From: Bacillota bacterium
GTDB lineage: Bacteria; Bacillota; Clostridia; Lachnospirales; Lachnospiraceae
Reading direction: 5' to 3'
Assembly (NCBI GenBank): GCA_023387655.1
Contig: JAEWHR010000002.1
Span: 1 to 47,051, forward strand
Length of the DNA: 47,051 nt
Shown: in pieces, positions 1-8,969 of the stretch
How the letters are laid out: each line of letters begins with the position of its first letter
How positions within the stretch are numbered: the first letter of the stretch is position 1
The notes under the pieces: model-generated
What the model saw: the letters and a program-made list of their open reading frames with translations, nothing else
Told to the model about the DNA's origin: nothing
Databases searched by the model: none
Translations under genes and position numbers: made by a program

Positions 1-118
1 ACACCTTCCTTCAGATTCCACCTCACGATGGACACCCTTGGTGTTCGGCTATGTCTTTCCCACTACTAGGGCAGACTAGGGACTTTAACCCATTAGATTG
101 CGCCCATGCTGGGCGCAC
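1..118 (-). mobile_element. Group II intron, 5' end (class IIC-like), cut by the window edge
   Basis: Read on the minus strand from 118 leftwards, the sequence begins GTGCGCCCAGCATGGGCGC, the typical GUGYG start of a bacterial group II intron with its first short stem. It continues with GGGTTAAAGTCCC, CAAGGGTGTCC and GTGGAATCTGAAGGAAG. From memory these are conserved domain I blocks of class IIC introns such as the Oceanobacillus iheyensis intron. The boundary at 118 lies two bases after the T-run of the carB terminator, and class IIC introns are known to insert behind terminator hairpins. The rest of the ribozyme and any reverse transcriptase would lie left of base 1. The class assignment is inference. 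Confidence 0.82.
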
Positions 119-120
119 AT

Positions 121-152
121 AAAAAAAATGGGTAAACTTCCCGTTTACCCAT
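121..152 (-). terminator. Rho-independent terminator of carAB
   Basis: A perfect 10-bp stem (ATGGGTAAAC / GTTTACCCAT) with a 5-base loop is followed, in the minus direction, by eight T residues. It lies 16 bases after the carB stop codon and immediately before the group II intron junction, so it is both the operon terminator and the apparent intron target. Confidence 0.92.
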
Positions 153-168
153 TCTTTTATGATTCTAT

Positions 169-3100
169 TTAAATTTTCGCTATATCAATTAAACTTAATT
201 CGCCGTCTGCCATATTTTCTAAGCTAGTTAGTAATGCATTCGCTGTATCGAGAGATGTCAGGCAAGTTACACCTGTCTCAATCGACATACGACGGATTAA
301 GAAACCATCTCTAGATTTGTCACGTCCCTGAGTTGGAGTATCCACGACTAAGTCAATCTCATGACCAAGAAGTAAATCTAGGATAGTTGGAGATTCTCCG
401 TCTACCTTCTGAACCGGAATTGCTTCTACTCCATTTTCATTTAATACTCTCGCAGTGCTTCTTGTTGCATAAATCTCATATCCAAGAGCTTTAAATCTTC
501 TTCCTACTGATACTGCCTCTAATTTATCTGCATCTTTTACAGTAAGAATCATCTTCTTATGCTTTGGAAGATTGATACCAGCGCCAAGGAATGCCTTATA
601 TAATGCTTCATTAAAGGTTTTTGCAATACCGAGACACTCACCTGTTGACTTCATTTCTGGTCCTAAACCGATATCTGCACCACGTAGTTTCTCGAAGGAG
701 AATACTGGCATCTTAATCGCAATATAATCCGCTTTCTTTGCAAGTCCAGTACCATATCCTAAGTTTGCAATTTTTTCTCCTAGTACCGCTTTCGATGCAA
801 GTTCTACAATTGGAATACCTGTTACCTTACTGATGTATGGTACTGTACGAGAAGATCTTGGATTTACCTCGATTACATAAACTTCTTCGTTATATACGAT
901 AAACTGGATGTTAATTAAACCGATTACATTTAAGGACTTCGCAAGTTTTCTTGTATAGTCAACGATTACATCCTGCACCTTTTCACTTACACTTAAAGCA
1001 GGGTATACAGAGATACTATCTCCAGAATGGATACCTGCTCTTTCAATGTGTTCCATGATACCAGGAATTAGAATATCCTCGCCATCACATACCGCATCTA
1101 CTTCTACTTCCTTGCCCATTAAATACTTATCTACAAGGATAGGGTGTTCCTGTACATTACGGTTAATGATTTCCATAAATTCACGAACATCATCATCACA
1201 GATTGCAATCTGCATACCAGCACCACCAAGTACGTAGGATGGACGAACAAGTACTGGATATCCTAATTGATTTGCTGCTACAATTGCCTCCTCTGTAGTA
1301 AATACAGTCTTACCAGCAGGTCTTGGAATACAACATTTTTCAAGGATCTCATCGAATAATTCACGGTCTTCTGCAGCGTCAACATTTTCTGCACTAGTAC
1401 CTAAGATTGGAACTCCCATCTTAAGAAGGGCTTCTGTTAACTTAATCGCTGTCTGACCACCAAACTGTACTACGGCACCGTCTGGTTGCTCAAGATCCAC
1501 AATATTTTCAACATCTTCTGGAGTTAAAGGCTCAAAGTAAAGTTTATCTGCGATATCAAAATCTGTACTTACTGTTTCTGGATTGTTATTAACGATAATT
1601 GTCTCGAAACCGCTCTTACTCATGGACCAAGTTGCGTGTACAGAACAATAGTCAAACTCAATACCCTGTCCAATACGGATTGGACCAGATCCAAGAACTA
1701 ATACCTTTTTCTTAGTCTTAGTAGCATCTACTTCATTCTCGCTTGCAAAGCAGGAATAGTAATAAGGAGTCTGTGCCTCAAATTCAGCGGCACAAGTATC
1801 AACTGTCTTAAATGCTGCTTTAATTCCAAACTCTTCTTTACGAAGCTTCTTAACTTCCTCTAAAGTTTTACCGCTAAATTGTGCGATGACACGATCAGGG
1901 AATTCCAGACGCTTTGCTTCTAACATTAACTCTTTGGTTAATGGCTCTTCACTTAAGCGTTTTTCCATCTCAGTAAGTATTGCTATTTTATCAATAAACC
2001 ATAAATCAATCTTTGTAATATCATTAATTTCTTCTGGTGTAATCCCACGACGGATAGCTTCTGCAATAACAAAGATACGTCTGTCATCCACTAAATGAAG
2101 TTTCTCACGGATATCATCGATACTGTCCTTACTGTAATCACCATAGTTCATACTATAGATGTTTTGCTCTAAGGAACGTACTGCTTTCATGAGGGCACCT
2201 TCAAAGTTCGTACAGATACTCATAACCTCACCAGTTGCCTTCATCTGAGTAGTTAAAGTTCTCTTTGCCATAATAAACTTATCAAATGGCCACTTTGGAA
2301 TCTTTACTACACAATAATCAAGTGCTGGCTCGAAACTTGCCACAGTCTTTCCTGTAATTGCGTTAGGAATCTCATCTAAGGTATAACCAAGTGCTATTTT
2401 TGCTGCTACCTTGGCAATAGGATATCCAGTAGCCTTAGAAGCAAGCGCGGAAGAACGGCTTACACGAGGGTTTACTTCGATTACGCAGTACTCAAAGCTG
2501 TCTGGCTTTAATGCGTACTGTACGTTACATCCACCAGTAATATTTAACTCTGTGATAATATTTAAGGCAGAAGTACGTAACATCTGATACTCTTTATCCG
2601 ATAACGTCTGAGATGGAGCAACTACGATACTATCGCCAGTATGAACACCAACTGGATCTAAGTTTTCCATGTTACATACTGTAATGCAGTTACCTGCACC
2701 ATCACGCATTACTTCATATTCAATTTCCTTCCATCCAGCGATACAACGCTCGATTAAGCACTGTCCAACACGGCTAAGACGTAATCCATTCGTACAGATA
2801 TCGATTAACTCTTCCTTTGTCGCAGCAATACCACCACCTGAACCACCAAGGGTATAGGCCGGACGTATTACAACTGGATATCCGATAGTCTCTGCAAAAT
2901 CAACTGCTGCACCTACTGTAGTAACAACGACGCTGGCTGCACAAGGTTCGCCGATTTTCTCCATCGTATTCTTAAACTCTAAACGATCTTCTGCCTTCTT
3001 AATGGTTAAAGAAGTCGTACCAATTAGCTTCGTACCTGTTTCAGCTAGGAATCCAGACTCTTCTAACTCCATGGCAATATTTAATGCAGCTTGACCACCA

Positions 3101-3369
3101 AGTGTTGGAAGTACACTATCTGGTTTCTCCTTTAAGATAATCTTCTTTACAACATCTGGAGTTAATGGCTCGATGTAAACCATATCTGCGATGTCTTTAT
3201 CTGTCATGATGGTTGCTGGATTGGAGTTAACCAAAACAACAGTTACTCCTTCTTCCTTTAAAGAACGACATGCTTGGGTACCTGCATAATCAAACTCTGC
3301 TGCCTGACCAATAACTATCGGGCCAGAACCAATCACTAAAACCTTTTTAATGTCATTATTCTTTGGCAT
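169..3369 (-). CDS. carB: Carbamoyl-phosphate synthase large subunit
   Basis: Makes carbamoyl phosphate from bicarbonate, ammonia (delivered by CarA) and two ATP, feeding arginine and pyrimidine synthesis. The 1066 residues match the usual length. Two homologous ATP-grasp halves are visible: the first starts with VLVIGSGPIVIGQAAEFDY and the second, near residue 555, with VLVLGSGPIRIGQGIEFDY. Each carries an ATP-binding loop (RPAYTLGGSGGG and RPSYVLGGAGMQ) and an EVNPR metal-binding segment. The last ~130 residues are the MGS-like allosteric domain (RRFKALGYEIYATRSTA). The start ATG shares one base with the carA stop (TAATG), so the two subunits are translationally coupled. No anomaly was seen. 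Confidence 0.98.
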   Translation of the reverse strand: MPKNNDIKKVLVIGSGPIVIGQAAEFDYAGTQACRSLKEEGVTVVLVNSNPATIMTDKDIADMVYIEPLTPDVVKKIILKEKPDSVLPTLGGQAALNIAMELEESGFLAETGTKLIGTTSLTIKKAEDRLEFKNTMEKIGEPCAASVVVTTVGAAVDFAETIGYPVVIRPAYTLGGSGGGIAATKEELIDICTNGLRLSRVGQCLIERCIAGWKEIEYEVMRDGAGNCITVCNMENLDPVGVHTGDSIVVAPSQTLSDKEYQMLRTSALNIITELNITGGCNVQYALKPDSFEYCVIEVNPRVSRSSALASKATGYPIAKVAAKIALGYTLDEIPNAITGKTVASFEPALDYCVVKIPKWPFDKFIMAKRTLTTQMKATGEVMSICTNFEGALMKAVRSLEQNIYSMNYGDYSKDSIDDIREKLHLVDDRRIFVIAEAIRRGITPEEINDITKIDLWFIDKIAILTEMEKRLSEEPLTKELMLEAKRLEFPDRVIAQFSGKTLEEVKKLRKEEFGIKAAFKTVDTCAAEFEAQTPYYYSCFASENEVDATKTKKKVLVLGSGPIRIGQGIEFDYCSVHATWSMSKSGFETIIVNNNPETVSTDFDIADKLYFEPLTPEDVENIVDLEQPDGAVVQFGGQTAIKLTEALLKMGVPILGTSAENVDAAEDRELFDEILEKCCIPRPAGKTVFTTEEAIVAANQLGYPVLVRPSYVLGGAGMQIAICDDDVREFMEIINRNVQEHPILVDKYLMGKEVEVDAVCDGEDILIPGIMEHIERAGIHSGDSISVYPALSVSEKVQDVIVDYTRKLAKSLNVIGLINIQFIVYNEEVYVIEVNPRSSRTVPYISKVTGIPIVELASKAVLGEKIANLGYGTGLAKKADYIAIKMPVFSFEKLRGADIGLGPEMKSTGECLGIAKTFNEALYKAFLGAGINLPKHKKMILTVKDADKLEAVSVGRRFKALGYEIYATRSTARVLNENGVEAIPVQKVDGESPTILDLLLGHEIDLVVDTPTQGRDKSRDGFLIRRMSIETGVTCLTSLDTANALLTSLENMADGELSLIDIAKI

Positions 3370-4631
3370 TACGCATTTACCTCCATCATCTTTATAAACT
3401 CATCAAATAAGAACTCAGAATCCTGTGGACCAGCACATGCCTCTGGATGAAACTGTACAGTAAAAATATTCTTATTCTTATACTTAAGTCCCTCGATTGT
3501 CTTGTCGTTTGCATTGATAAAACGGACTTCCGCCTTTTTCTCATCAATTGAATCTTCTACAACTACATAGCCATGGTTCTGAGAAGATAGATAGACACGA
3601 CCAGTTTCTAAATCTTTGACTGGATGGTTAGCACCACGATGTCCGTATTTCATTTTCGTGGTCGCAAATCCATTTGCGAGAGCCATTAACTGATGTCCTA
3701 GACATATGGCAAAGATTGGAACATTAGATTCTTGTAATTTCTTTATCTCTTCAATGATTTCTACACATTCTGCTGGGTCTCCAGGGCCATTACTTAACAT
3801 AATTCCATCTGGGTTTCCTGCTAATACTTCCTCTGCTTTTGTGTCAGCAGGGTAAACAGTAACTTCACAGCCCCTCTTTAACAGACAATGTTCAATATTT
3901 TTCTTAGTACCAAAATCCATTAATGCAACTCTATAATGTGTTTTTATTAAGTTTTCATCTTCTGCTAACTTATTTAAATAAGCGATTCCTGCAGTTCCCT
4001 GCATGCTTGCCATTGCGATTTCACCAAGACAAACACCGCCTCTTGTCGCCTTCTCAATTGCTTCTTTCATCTCAGGAGATGCCATGTAGCTCATTTTAGC
4101 CATCTCAAAATCAGTTGGTGTAAAGTTCTCATGGGTTGTAACCTTCTTCTCTTTACAACTTACCTTGTTAACAACACCAGTTACCTTATATTCCTTTAAC
4201 TCTTTTACAACATCTTCGATTACAAAATTCTCATTTGTTGTAATCATACCATTCATTGTACCGCTTTCACGAAGAACCTTCGTTAAGCATCTTGTATCCA
4301 CACCAGAGATTCCAGGTATGTCATTTTTAATCAGAAACTCCTCTAAACTTAATTCAGATCTAAAATTACTTGGTACACGTGATGTCTCTCTTACAATAAA
4401 TCCATCTGGCCATGCCTTTAATGACTCCATGTCGGATGGACAAATACCATAATTGCCAATCAGCGGATATGTCATTACCACCGCCTGGCCAGCATAGGAT
4501 GGATCCGTTAATATCTCCAGATAACCTGTCATTGAGGTATTAAATACGATTTCACTCATAACCTCTCTTTTCGAACCAATATGTTTACCTTCGAAAATGT
4601 GCCCGTCTTCCAGTATAAGAAAAGCCTTCAT
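3369..4631 (-). CDS. carA: Carbamoyl-phosphate synthase small (glutaminase) subunit
   Basis: Hydrolyses glutamine and channels ammonia to CarB. The N-terminal CPSase small-chain domain (MKAFLILEDGHIFEGK..) is followed by a class I glutamine amidotransferase domain with nucleophile Cys in AICLGHQ and the His/Glu pair in VQFHPE. The chosen ATG at 4631 has a strong TAGGAGG 7 bases upstream and gives 420 residues. The frame stays open for another 25 codons upstream to a TTG at 4706, but that extension lacks a good ribosome site and is not part of the family fold. First gene of the carAB operon, with a structured leader upstream. Confidence 0.97.
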   Translation of the reverse strand: MKAFLILEDGHIFEGKHIGSKREVMSEIVFNTSMTGYLEILTDPSYAGQAVVMTYPLIGNYGICPSDMESLKAWPDGFIVRETSRVPSNFRSELSLEEFLIKNDIPGISGVDTRCLTKVLRESGTMNGMITTNENFVIEDVVKELKEYKVTGVVNKVSCKEKKVTTHENFTPTDFEMAKMSYMASPEMKEAIEKATRGGVCLGEIAMASMQGTAGIAYLNKLAEDENLIKTHYRVALMDFGTKKNIEHCLLKRGCEVTVYPADTKAEEVLAGNPDGIMLSNGPGDPAECVEIIEEIKKLQESNVPIFAICLGHQLMALANGFATTKMKYGHRGANHPVKDLETGRVYLSSQNHGYVVVEDSIDEKKAEVRFINANDKTIEGLKYKNKNIFTVQFHPEACAGPQDSEFLFDEFIKMMEVNA

Positions 4632-4685
4632 ACAAATCCTCCTATTTATGTTATGTTTACTTTGGGTGACCCTGATTCCCAAATT

Positions 4686-4767
4686 TTGAGTGTATATTTT
4701 TTCCAATCCCCGCCTAAAAAAATAAGATATATCGCCTCCTTACACTCAATTCATGCATCGCATGAAT
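4686..4767 (-). promoter_or_regulatory. Palindromic carAB leader
   Basis: Between carA (4631) and the divergent gene at 5071 lie 439 bases without a gene. Two exact inverted repeats stand out. One is ATTCATGC-ATC-GCATGAAT at 4749-4767. The other is a 9-bp pair, TTGAGTGTA at 4686-4694 against TACACTCAA at 4741-4749, which abuts it. The enclosed segment carries an isolated AAGGAGG and a T-rich run (minus strand). No canonical PyrR-binding element, T-box or ArgR box could be matched. The arrangement suggests an operator or leader hairpin, but the function is unproven. Nothing else was recognised in this gap. Confidence 0.4.
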
Positions 4768-5070
4768 ATAAAGGGTGATACATCTTAAGTCCTGAGGCTT
4801 AAATTTTTCAAATAAATACTCAAATTGTTAAAATGATACCACACCGTCTGAAAAATTACAAGAACTATTTATTCACAAATATGATAAAAAATACAGTTAA
4901 TTTCTCTTGCCTAATTGTGCACATTTACCAGTCTAATCTAAGATAATCACGATTTCTGAATATTCACAATTATTCTTTCCATATAACACTTACTAGAAAA
5001 TTCATGTACTTGCACCAAAATTGCCCTCTTCGCATACCTTATTTTGAACCAGTATATTGAGGTAATAATC

Positions 5071-6465
5071 ATGATATACAACCCATACTCCTTTCATTCC
5101 ACCGCCTATCGTCAAAGTCTAGGATTGGATAAAGATGTATTTTCACCCACTATGGATAAACAAATTATTCGTACTAATATGATGCCTCGTTTCGACAACA
5201 GAGTATATCCAGCTCAAGTAGAAACGCAGTCTCTTGGTGGTCTTTCCGTAGATGTGGTTTCTGCTAGAGACAATCGTCCTGTCAGCAATGCTACAGTCGA
5301 TATCAAATTTACCGGCGACCCTTCTCCCCAACCCTTAGAAGAAGTACAAACAGATAATAGTGGAAGAACAGGAATCATAGAATTACCTGCACCTCCTCTA
5401 GATTACAGTTTAGAACCGAGTGCCCCAATGCCATATTCTGAGTATACATTGACTATTAAAGCACCTGGCTTTGAACCAGTTATCATAACAGGAGCTCAAA
5501 TTCTTCCAACTGTAAATGCCAGACAAAATATCGTTCTAGATCCAGCTCCTTCCGCAGGAGTCGGTGATACTGCAGAATCTTTTGTAATCCCACAACATAC
5601 CCTCTACGGAGATTATCCACCTAAGATTCTGGAATCTGAAATAAAACCCTTAGAAGAATCCTCTGAAATTGTACTTCCTAATGTTGTCATCCCTGAATAT
5701 ATTATCGTTCATGATGGGCCACCTTCCGACAGCTCAGCTAAAGATTACTGGGTTCTATATCGAGATTACATTAAAAATGTAGCATCCAGTGAAATCTATG
5801 CTACCTGGCCTGAAGCTACTATCTATGCTAATGTATTAGCGATTCAATCCTTTACCTTAAATCGTGTCTTTACTGAATGGTATCGAAATAAAGGTTACAA
5901 TTTTACTATTACATCGTCCACTGCTTATGATCATAAGTTTATGCCAGGGCGAAATTTCTTTGATCCAATCAGTAGGGTTGTTGATACGATTTTTAATAAT
6001 TTTTTATCTAGGCCAAATGTGAAGCAGCCAATCTTAACACAGTATTGTGATGGTAAACGTGTATCTTGTCCTGAGGTAATGTCACAATGGGGTTCCAAAT
6101 CACTTGGGGATCAAGGATATACTGCTATCGAAATTCTACGATATTACTATGGAGAAAGTATCTATATTAATACAACGTATGAAGTTTCTGGAGTTCCAGT
6201 ATCCTTCCCAGGCTATAATTTAACAATAGGCTCCTCTGGTTCTAGCGTTATGCAGTTACAAGAACAATTGAATGAAATCGCTGATGTATACTATCCTATC
6301 CCTAATATCGCAGTCGATGGAATCTTTGGATCAGCAACCGCAGAAGCAGTAAGAGCATTTCAAAAACAATTTGGACTTCCTGAAACAGGAATCGTTGACC
6401 TTCCAACTTGGTATAAGATCTCGGGTATTTATGTTGCTATCTCTCGAATTGCAGAATATCAATAA
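5071..6465 (+). CDS. SleC-like spore cortex-lytic / peptidoglycan-binding protein
   Basis: 464 residues in three parts. Residues ~45-165 form a carboxypeptidase-regulatory-like beta domain (LGGLSVDVVSARDNRPVSNA, LPAPPLDYSLEPS, PMPYSEYTLTIKAPGFEPV). Residues ~215-365 resemble the SpoIID/LytB fold (YIKNVASSEIYATWPEATIY.., SCPEVMSQWGS). The last ~75 residues are a PG_binding_1 repeat (SGSSVMQLQEQLNEIAD..GIFGSATAEAVRAFQK). This order and the N-terminal wording match clostridial SleC, the pro-enzyme that degrades spore cortex during germination and is activated by Csp subtilases; a Csp-like gene lies at 22430. ATG at 5071 is preceded by GAGGT; a TTG at 5044 is in frame but has no ribosome site. 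A general peptidoglycan-binding protein is the alternative. Confidence 0.75.
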   Translation: MIYNPYSFHSTAYRQSLGLDKDVFSPTMDKQIIRTNMMPRFDNRVYPAQVETQSLGGLSVDVVSARDNRPVSNATVDIKFTGDPSPQPLEEVQTDNSGRTGIIELPAPPLDYSLEPSAPMPYSEYTLTIKAPGFEPVIITGAQILPTVNARQNIVLDPAPSAGVGDTAESFVIPQHTLYGDYPPKILESEIKPLEESSEIVLPNVVIPEYIIVHDGPPSDSSAKDYWVLYRDYIKNVASSEIYATWPEATIYANVLAIQSFTLNRVFTEWYRNKGYNFTITSSTAYDHKFMPGRNFFDPISRVVDTIFNNFLSRPNVKQPILTQYCDGKRVSCPEVMSQWGSKSLGDQGYTAIEILRYYYGESIYINTTYEVSGVPVSFPGYNLTIGSSGSSVMQLQEQLNEIADVYYPIPNIAVDGIFGSATAEAVRAFQKQFGLPETGIVDLPTWYKISGIYVAISRIAEYQ

Positions 6466-6521
6466 TTTGTATTCCTCACATTATTCCATTCTAACAAACA
6501 AGTGTAGATCTCACTTGTGCT

Positions 6522-6583
6522 AAAAAAGGCTTTGCATGATTACTTGTTAAAATCAAGTAAAACTATCATGCAAAGCCTTTTTT
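6522..6583. terminator. Bidirectional terminator with nested hairpin
   Basis: An 18-base arm AAAAAAGGCTTTGCATGA (6522-6539) pairs exactly with TCATGCAAAGCCTTTTTT (6566-6583). Inside it a second stem TACTTG/CAAGTA (6541-6559) can form. It has A-runs on the left and T-runs on the right, so it can end transcription from both convergent genes. Confidence 0.9.
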
Positions 6584-6591
6584 TCTTGCTA

Positions 6592-7563
6592 TCACCATCG
6601 AAACTGACACGGTTCCCGATGATTTAAGGTGTCAAATTCATAACCTTTTGATTCAATATAATCTATAATTCCACCTAATACCTTGGCTGTTAATGGATTT
6701 GTTTGACCATCATGTAATAAAATAACCGGACACTGATACCGATTTAAATCTCTACTAATATTCTTTTTAATGGAATAGGCTGTAGGAGAACCTACCGAAT
6801 CCTCTCCACTAACATTCCAGTCATAATAAATAAACCCTCTTCTCTCCATTTCAGCAACGAGTTCTTTTCTGATTCTCTTAAGGTAATAATTATAGCTTCC
6901 TCCTGGAAAACGATAAATATACGGACGTATTCCTGTTACTTCCTCAATTCTTTGAAATGCTTTATCATAATCCTTTAAGAAAGAATCGACCGATTTATAG
7001 ATTTTATCATAATCATGTACATAGGTATGTATACCAATATGGTGCCCTCGATTGACTACTTCTTTTAATATACTAGCATTCGCCTCATTTATCTCTTCAC
7101 CGATAACAAAGAAGGTAGCTTTTATATTCTTTTCATCTAGCACATCCAAAACCTTTAACGTATTTGCACTAGGTCCATCATCGAACGTTAGAAAACATAC
7201 TTTTTTTCCATCATCAGGCGATTTATATTCTGCTTCCGAATGCGCATATAAATTCGGATAGTGTTGTACATAATCTGGCTCCCTACTTAAATCACCATCG
7301 GTTACATAATCATTTCCTACCGTAATACTAGCAGTAATGTCAAAATCCCAAATATTCCTTCCTTCCTTCCATACCATTCCTCGTTTATTTAGCTCTACCT
7401 CATTTTCTAAGGTAACAAAAAGAGCTAACTCATCCAGTGAATCGTATTCTATTTTACCAATGATACTTCCTGCAATTTCCTCCTCTGCTTTATCATAGAA
7501 CAACCTTCCAATTAAAGATAGGAAGATTATCAACAATACTAACATGATAATCTTGTCTTTCAT
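6592..7563 (-). CDS. Membrane-anchored NodB-type polysaccharide deacetylase
   Basis: Carbohydrate esterase family 4 enzyme, probably deacetylating peptidoglycan or another cell-surface glycan outside the membrane. An uncleaved N-terminal anchor (MKDKIIMLVLLIIFLSLIG) is followed by ~110 residues without a recognised domain, then the NodB domain. Motif 1 is TFDDGPS (catalytic and metal-binding Asp), motif 2 is HTYVHDY (the His-x3-His metal ligands), motif 3 is RFPGGS and the later LLHDG is present, so the site looks intact. The ATG at 7563 has GGAG 7 bases upstream. An in-frame ATG at 7611 has no ribosome site and would overlap the upstream terminator region. Substrate unknown. Confidence 0.9.
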   Translation of the reverse strand: MKDKIIMLVLLIIFLSLIGRLFYDKAEEEIAGSIIGKIEYDSLDELALFVTLENEVELNKRGMVWKEGRNIWDFDITASITVGNDYVTDGDLSREPDYVQHYPNLYAHSEAEYKSPDDGKKVCFLTFDDGPSANTLKVLDVLDEKNIKATFFVIGEEINEANASILKEVVNRGHHIGIHTYVHDYDKIYKSVDSFLKDYDKAFQRIEEVTGIRPYIYRFPGGSYNYYLKRIRKELVAEMERRGFIYYDWNVSGEDSVGSPTAYSIKKNISRDLNRYQCPVILLHDGQTNPLTAKVLGGIIDYIESKGYEFDTLNHREPCQFRW

Positions 7564-7625
7564 AGTTTGCTCCAAATCGTTTGTTACCTTATAATCTATG
7601 CCATATGCCATGGATTACATTCCAT

Positions 7626-7719
7626 AAAAAAAGGCAATTGGTCAATGAAGTGCACCCCCAATGTTAGACAAACTATAACTAACATAGAAAGGTACACTGA
7701 ATTAACCAATGCCTTTTTA
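7626..7719 (-). terminator. Long nested inverted repeat acting as ilvE terminator
   Basis: The outer arms AAAAAAGGCAATTGGT and ACCAATGCCTTTTT pair with one bulge. Inside sits a second pair, TGCACC..ATGTTAG against CTAACAT..GGTACA. On the minus strand the structure ends in a run of T, directly after the ilvE stop. The inner part looks like two facing IS-type ends with only ~11 bases between them. Confidence 0.7.
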
Positions 7720-7730
7720 TAAAACTTTTA

Positions 7731-8798
7731 CTAAACCTCTACGGTCCAGCCAAGAGTATCTTCAATTTTTCCTAATTGGATACCTGTTATTGTATCATAT
7801 ATTTTTTTACTTAACTCCCCAATACCACCATCAGAAACCATTAATACATGGTCATTAAAACGAAGGTGTCCTACAGGAGAAATTACTGCAGCTGTTCCAG
7901 TACCAAATACTTCTTCTAAAGAACCATCTTTGCTTGCCTCATATAGTTCTTCCACAGATATTTTTCTTTCCTCAACCGGTACGTTCCAGTGTTTACATAA
8001 AGAAATTACAGAATCTCTGGTTACACCAGGTAAAATACTACCATTTAATTCTGGAGTTAGCACTTTACCATTAATCTTAAAGAAGATATTCATTGCACCA
8101 ACTTCTTCAATATATTTTCTTTCCTTACCGTCTAACCATAACACCTGAGAATATCCTTCTTCATGTGCTTTCACCTGAGCAGGCATGGATGCCACATAGT
8201 TACCACCTGTTTTTGCCTCTCCGATACCACCTTTAATTGCTCTGACAAATTCATCTTCAATCCATATCTTCACAGGATTTAATCCTTCTGGATAATAGGC
8301 ACCAACTGGAGATAGAATTACTGCAAACAGATAACGATGGGATGGGCGTACCCCAAGGAATGGGTCTGTTGCAATTACAAAAGGTCGAATGTATAAGGAG
8401 GTACCTGGCTTTGTAGGAATCCATCTTTCATCTACCTTAACCACTGCCTTTATGGCCTCAACAAAATCCTCTTCTGGCATCGTTGGGATACAAAGTCTCT
8501 TATTACTGTTATTGGCACGTTCTGCATTCTTATATGGTCGGAATAATAATGTTCTTCCATCCTCTGTCTTATAGGCTTTTAAACCTTCAAACATCTCTTG
8601 TCCATAGTGAAATACCATGGCGGATGGCTCTAATGAAATTGGTCCATATGGAACAATTCGAGGGTCATGCCACCCCTTTCCCTCTTCATAATCCATTAGA
8701 AACATATGATCGGTAAAAATAGTACCGAATTTTAGTGGATCATCAGCTGCAGGAAGTTTCTTAAGTGCAGTTGTTTTTTCATATCTGATATTCAGCAT
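7731..8798 (-). CDS. ilvE: Branched-chain amino acid aminotransferase
   Basis: PLP enzyme exchanging amino groups between glutamate and the keto acids of valine, leucine and isoleucine. The 355 residues and the motifs YGQEMFEGLKAY, RPYKNAERANNSNKRLCIP, GEAKTGGNYVAS (Schiff-base Lys) and EVFGTGTAAVISPVG identify the fold type IV, class II BCAT group. The start ATG has AAGGA 7 bases upstream. It stands alone, with a 170-base leader that contains alternative base-pairing segments and a strong terminator behind it. No other ilv or leu genes are in the window. Confidence 0.96.
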   Translation of the reverse strand: MLNIRYEKTTALKKLPAADDPLKFGTIFTDHMFLMDYEEGKGWHDPRIVPYGPISLEPSAMVFHYGQEMFEGLKAYKTEDGRTLLFRPYKNAERANNSNKRLCIPTMPEEDFVEAIKAVVKVDERWIPTKPGTSLYIRPFVIATDPFLGVRPSHRYLFAVILSPVGAYYPEGLNPVKIWIEDEFVRAIKGGIGEAKTGGNYVASMPAQVKAHEEGYSQVLWLDGKERKYIEEVGAMNIFFKINGKVLTPELNGSILPGVTRDSVISLCKHWNVPVEERKISVEELYEASKDGSLEEVFGTGTAAVISPVGHLRFNDHVLMVSDGGIGELSKKIYDTITGIQLGKIEDTLGWTVEV

Positions 8799-8829
8799 CT
8801 GTACATCCTTCTTTCTATATATTTTCCCT

Positions 8830-8904
8830 CATGTTACGCTGCTCTCTTACATGTCCTGGGGTAGACTAGCAAACAGTAACATGCCATAGGTTGCGTTCAT
8901 GTTA
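8830..8904 (-). promoter_or_regulatory. ilvE leader with mutually exclusive pairings
   Basis: In transcript order three related segments occur: TAACATG (8904-8898), CATGTTAC (8883-8876) and GTAACATG (8837-8830). The middle one is the exact complement of either neighbour, so two alternative hairpins are possible. No T-box consensus or clear terminator was found, so a switch is only a possibility. Confidence 0.3.
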
Positions 8905-8969
8905 TGTAATATATTAGACTTTTATCCAAAATTTTTCAAGTATTTTTTCATAAACCAACCAATTTGTTT

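Noticed and set aside
1046..2857. Open frames on the plus strand inside carB
   Set aside because: They lie fully antisense to a conserved, full-length enzyme, have no ribosome sites and give no recognisable protein.
4632..4706. Leader extension of carA as part of the protein
   Set aside because: The 25 extra codons start at TTG without a good ribosome site and precede a strong site at the conserved MKAFLILEDG start.
4632..4960. PyrR attenuator or ArgR box before carA
   Set aside because: The palindromes present do not match the PyrR anti-antiterminator or the TGAATWWWWATTCA arrangement; only a generic leader is claimed.
8799..8969. T-box riboswitch before ilvE
   Set aside because: No AGGGTGGNACCGCG-like T-box sequence and no specifier-loop layout could be found, and there is no clear terminator before the start.
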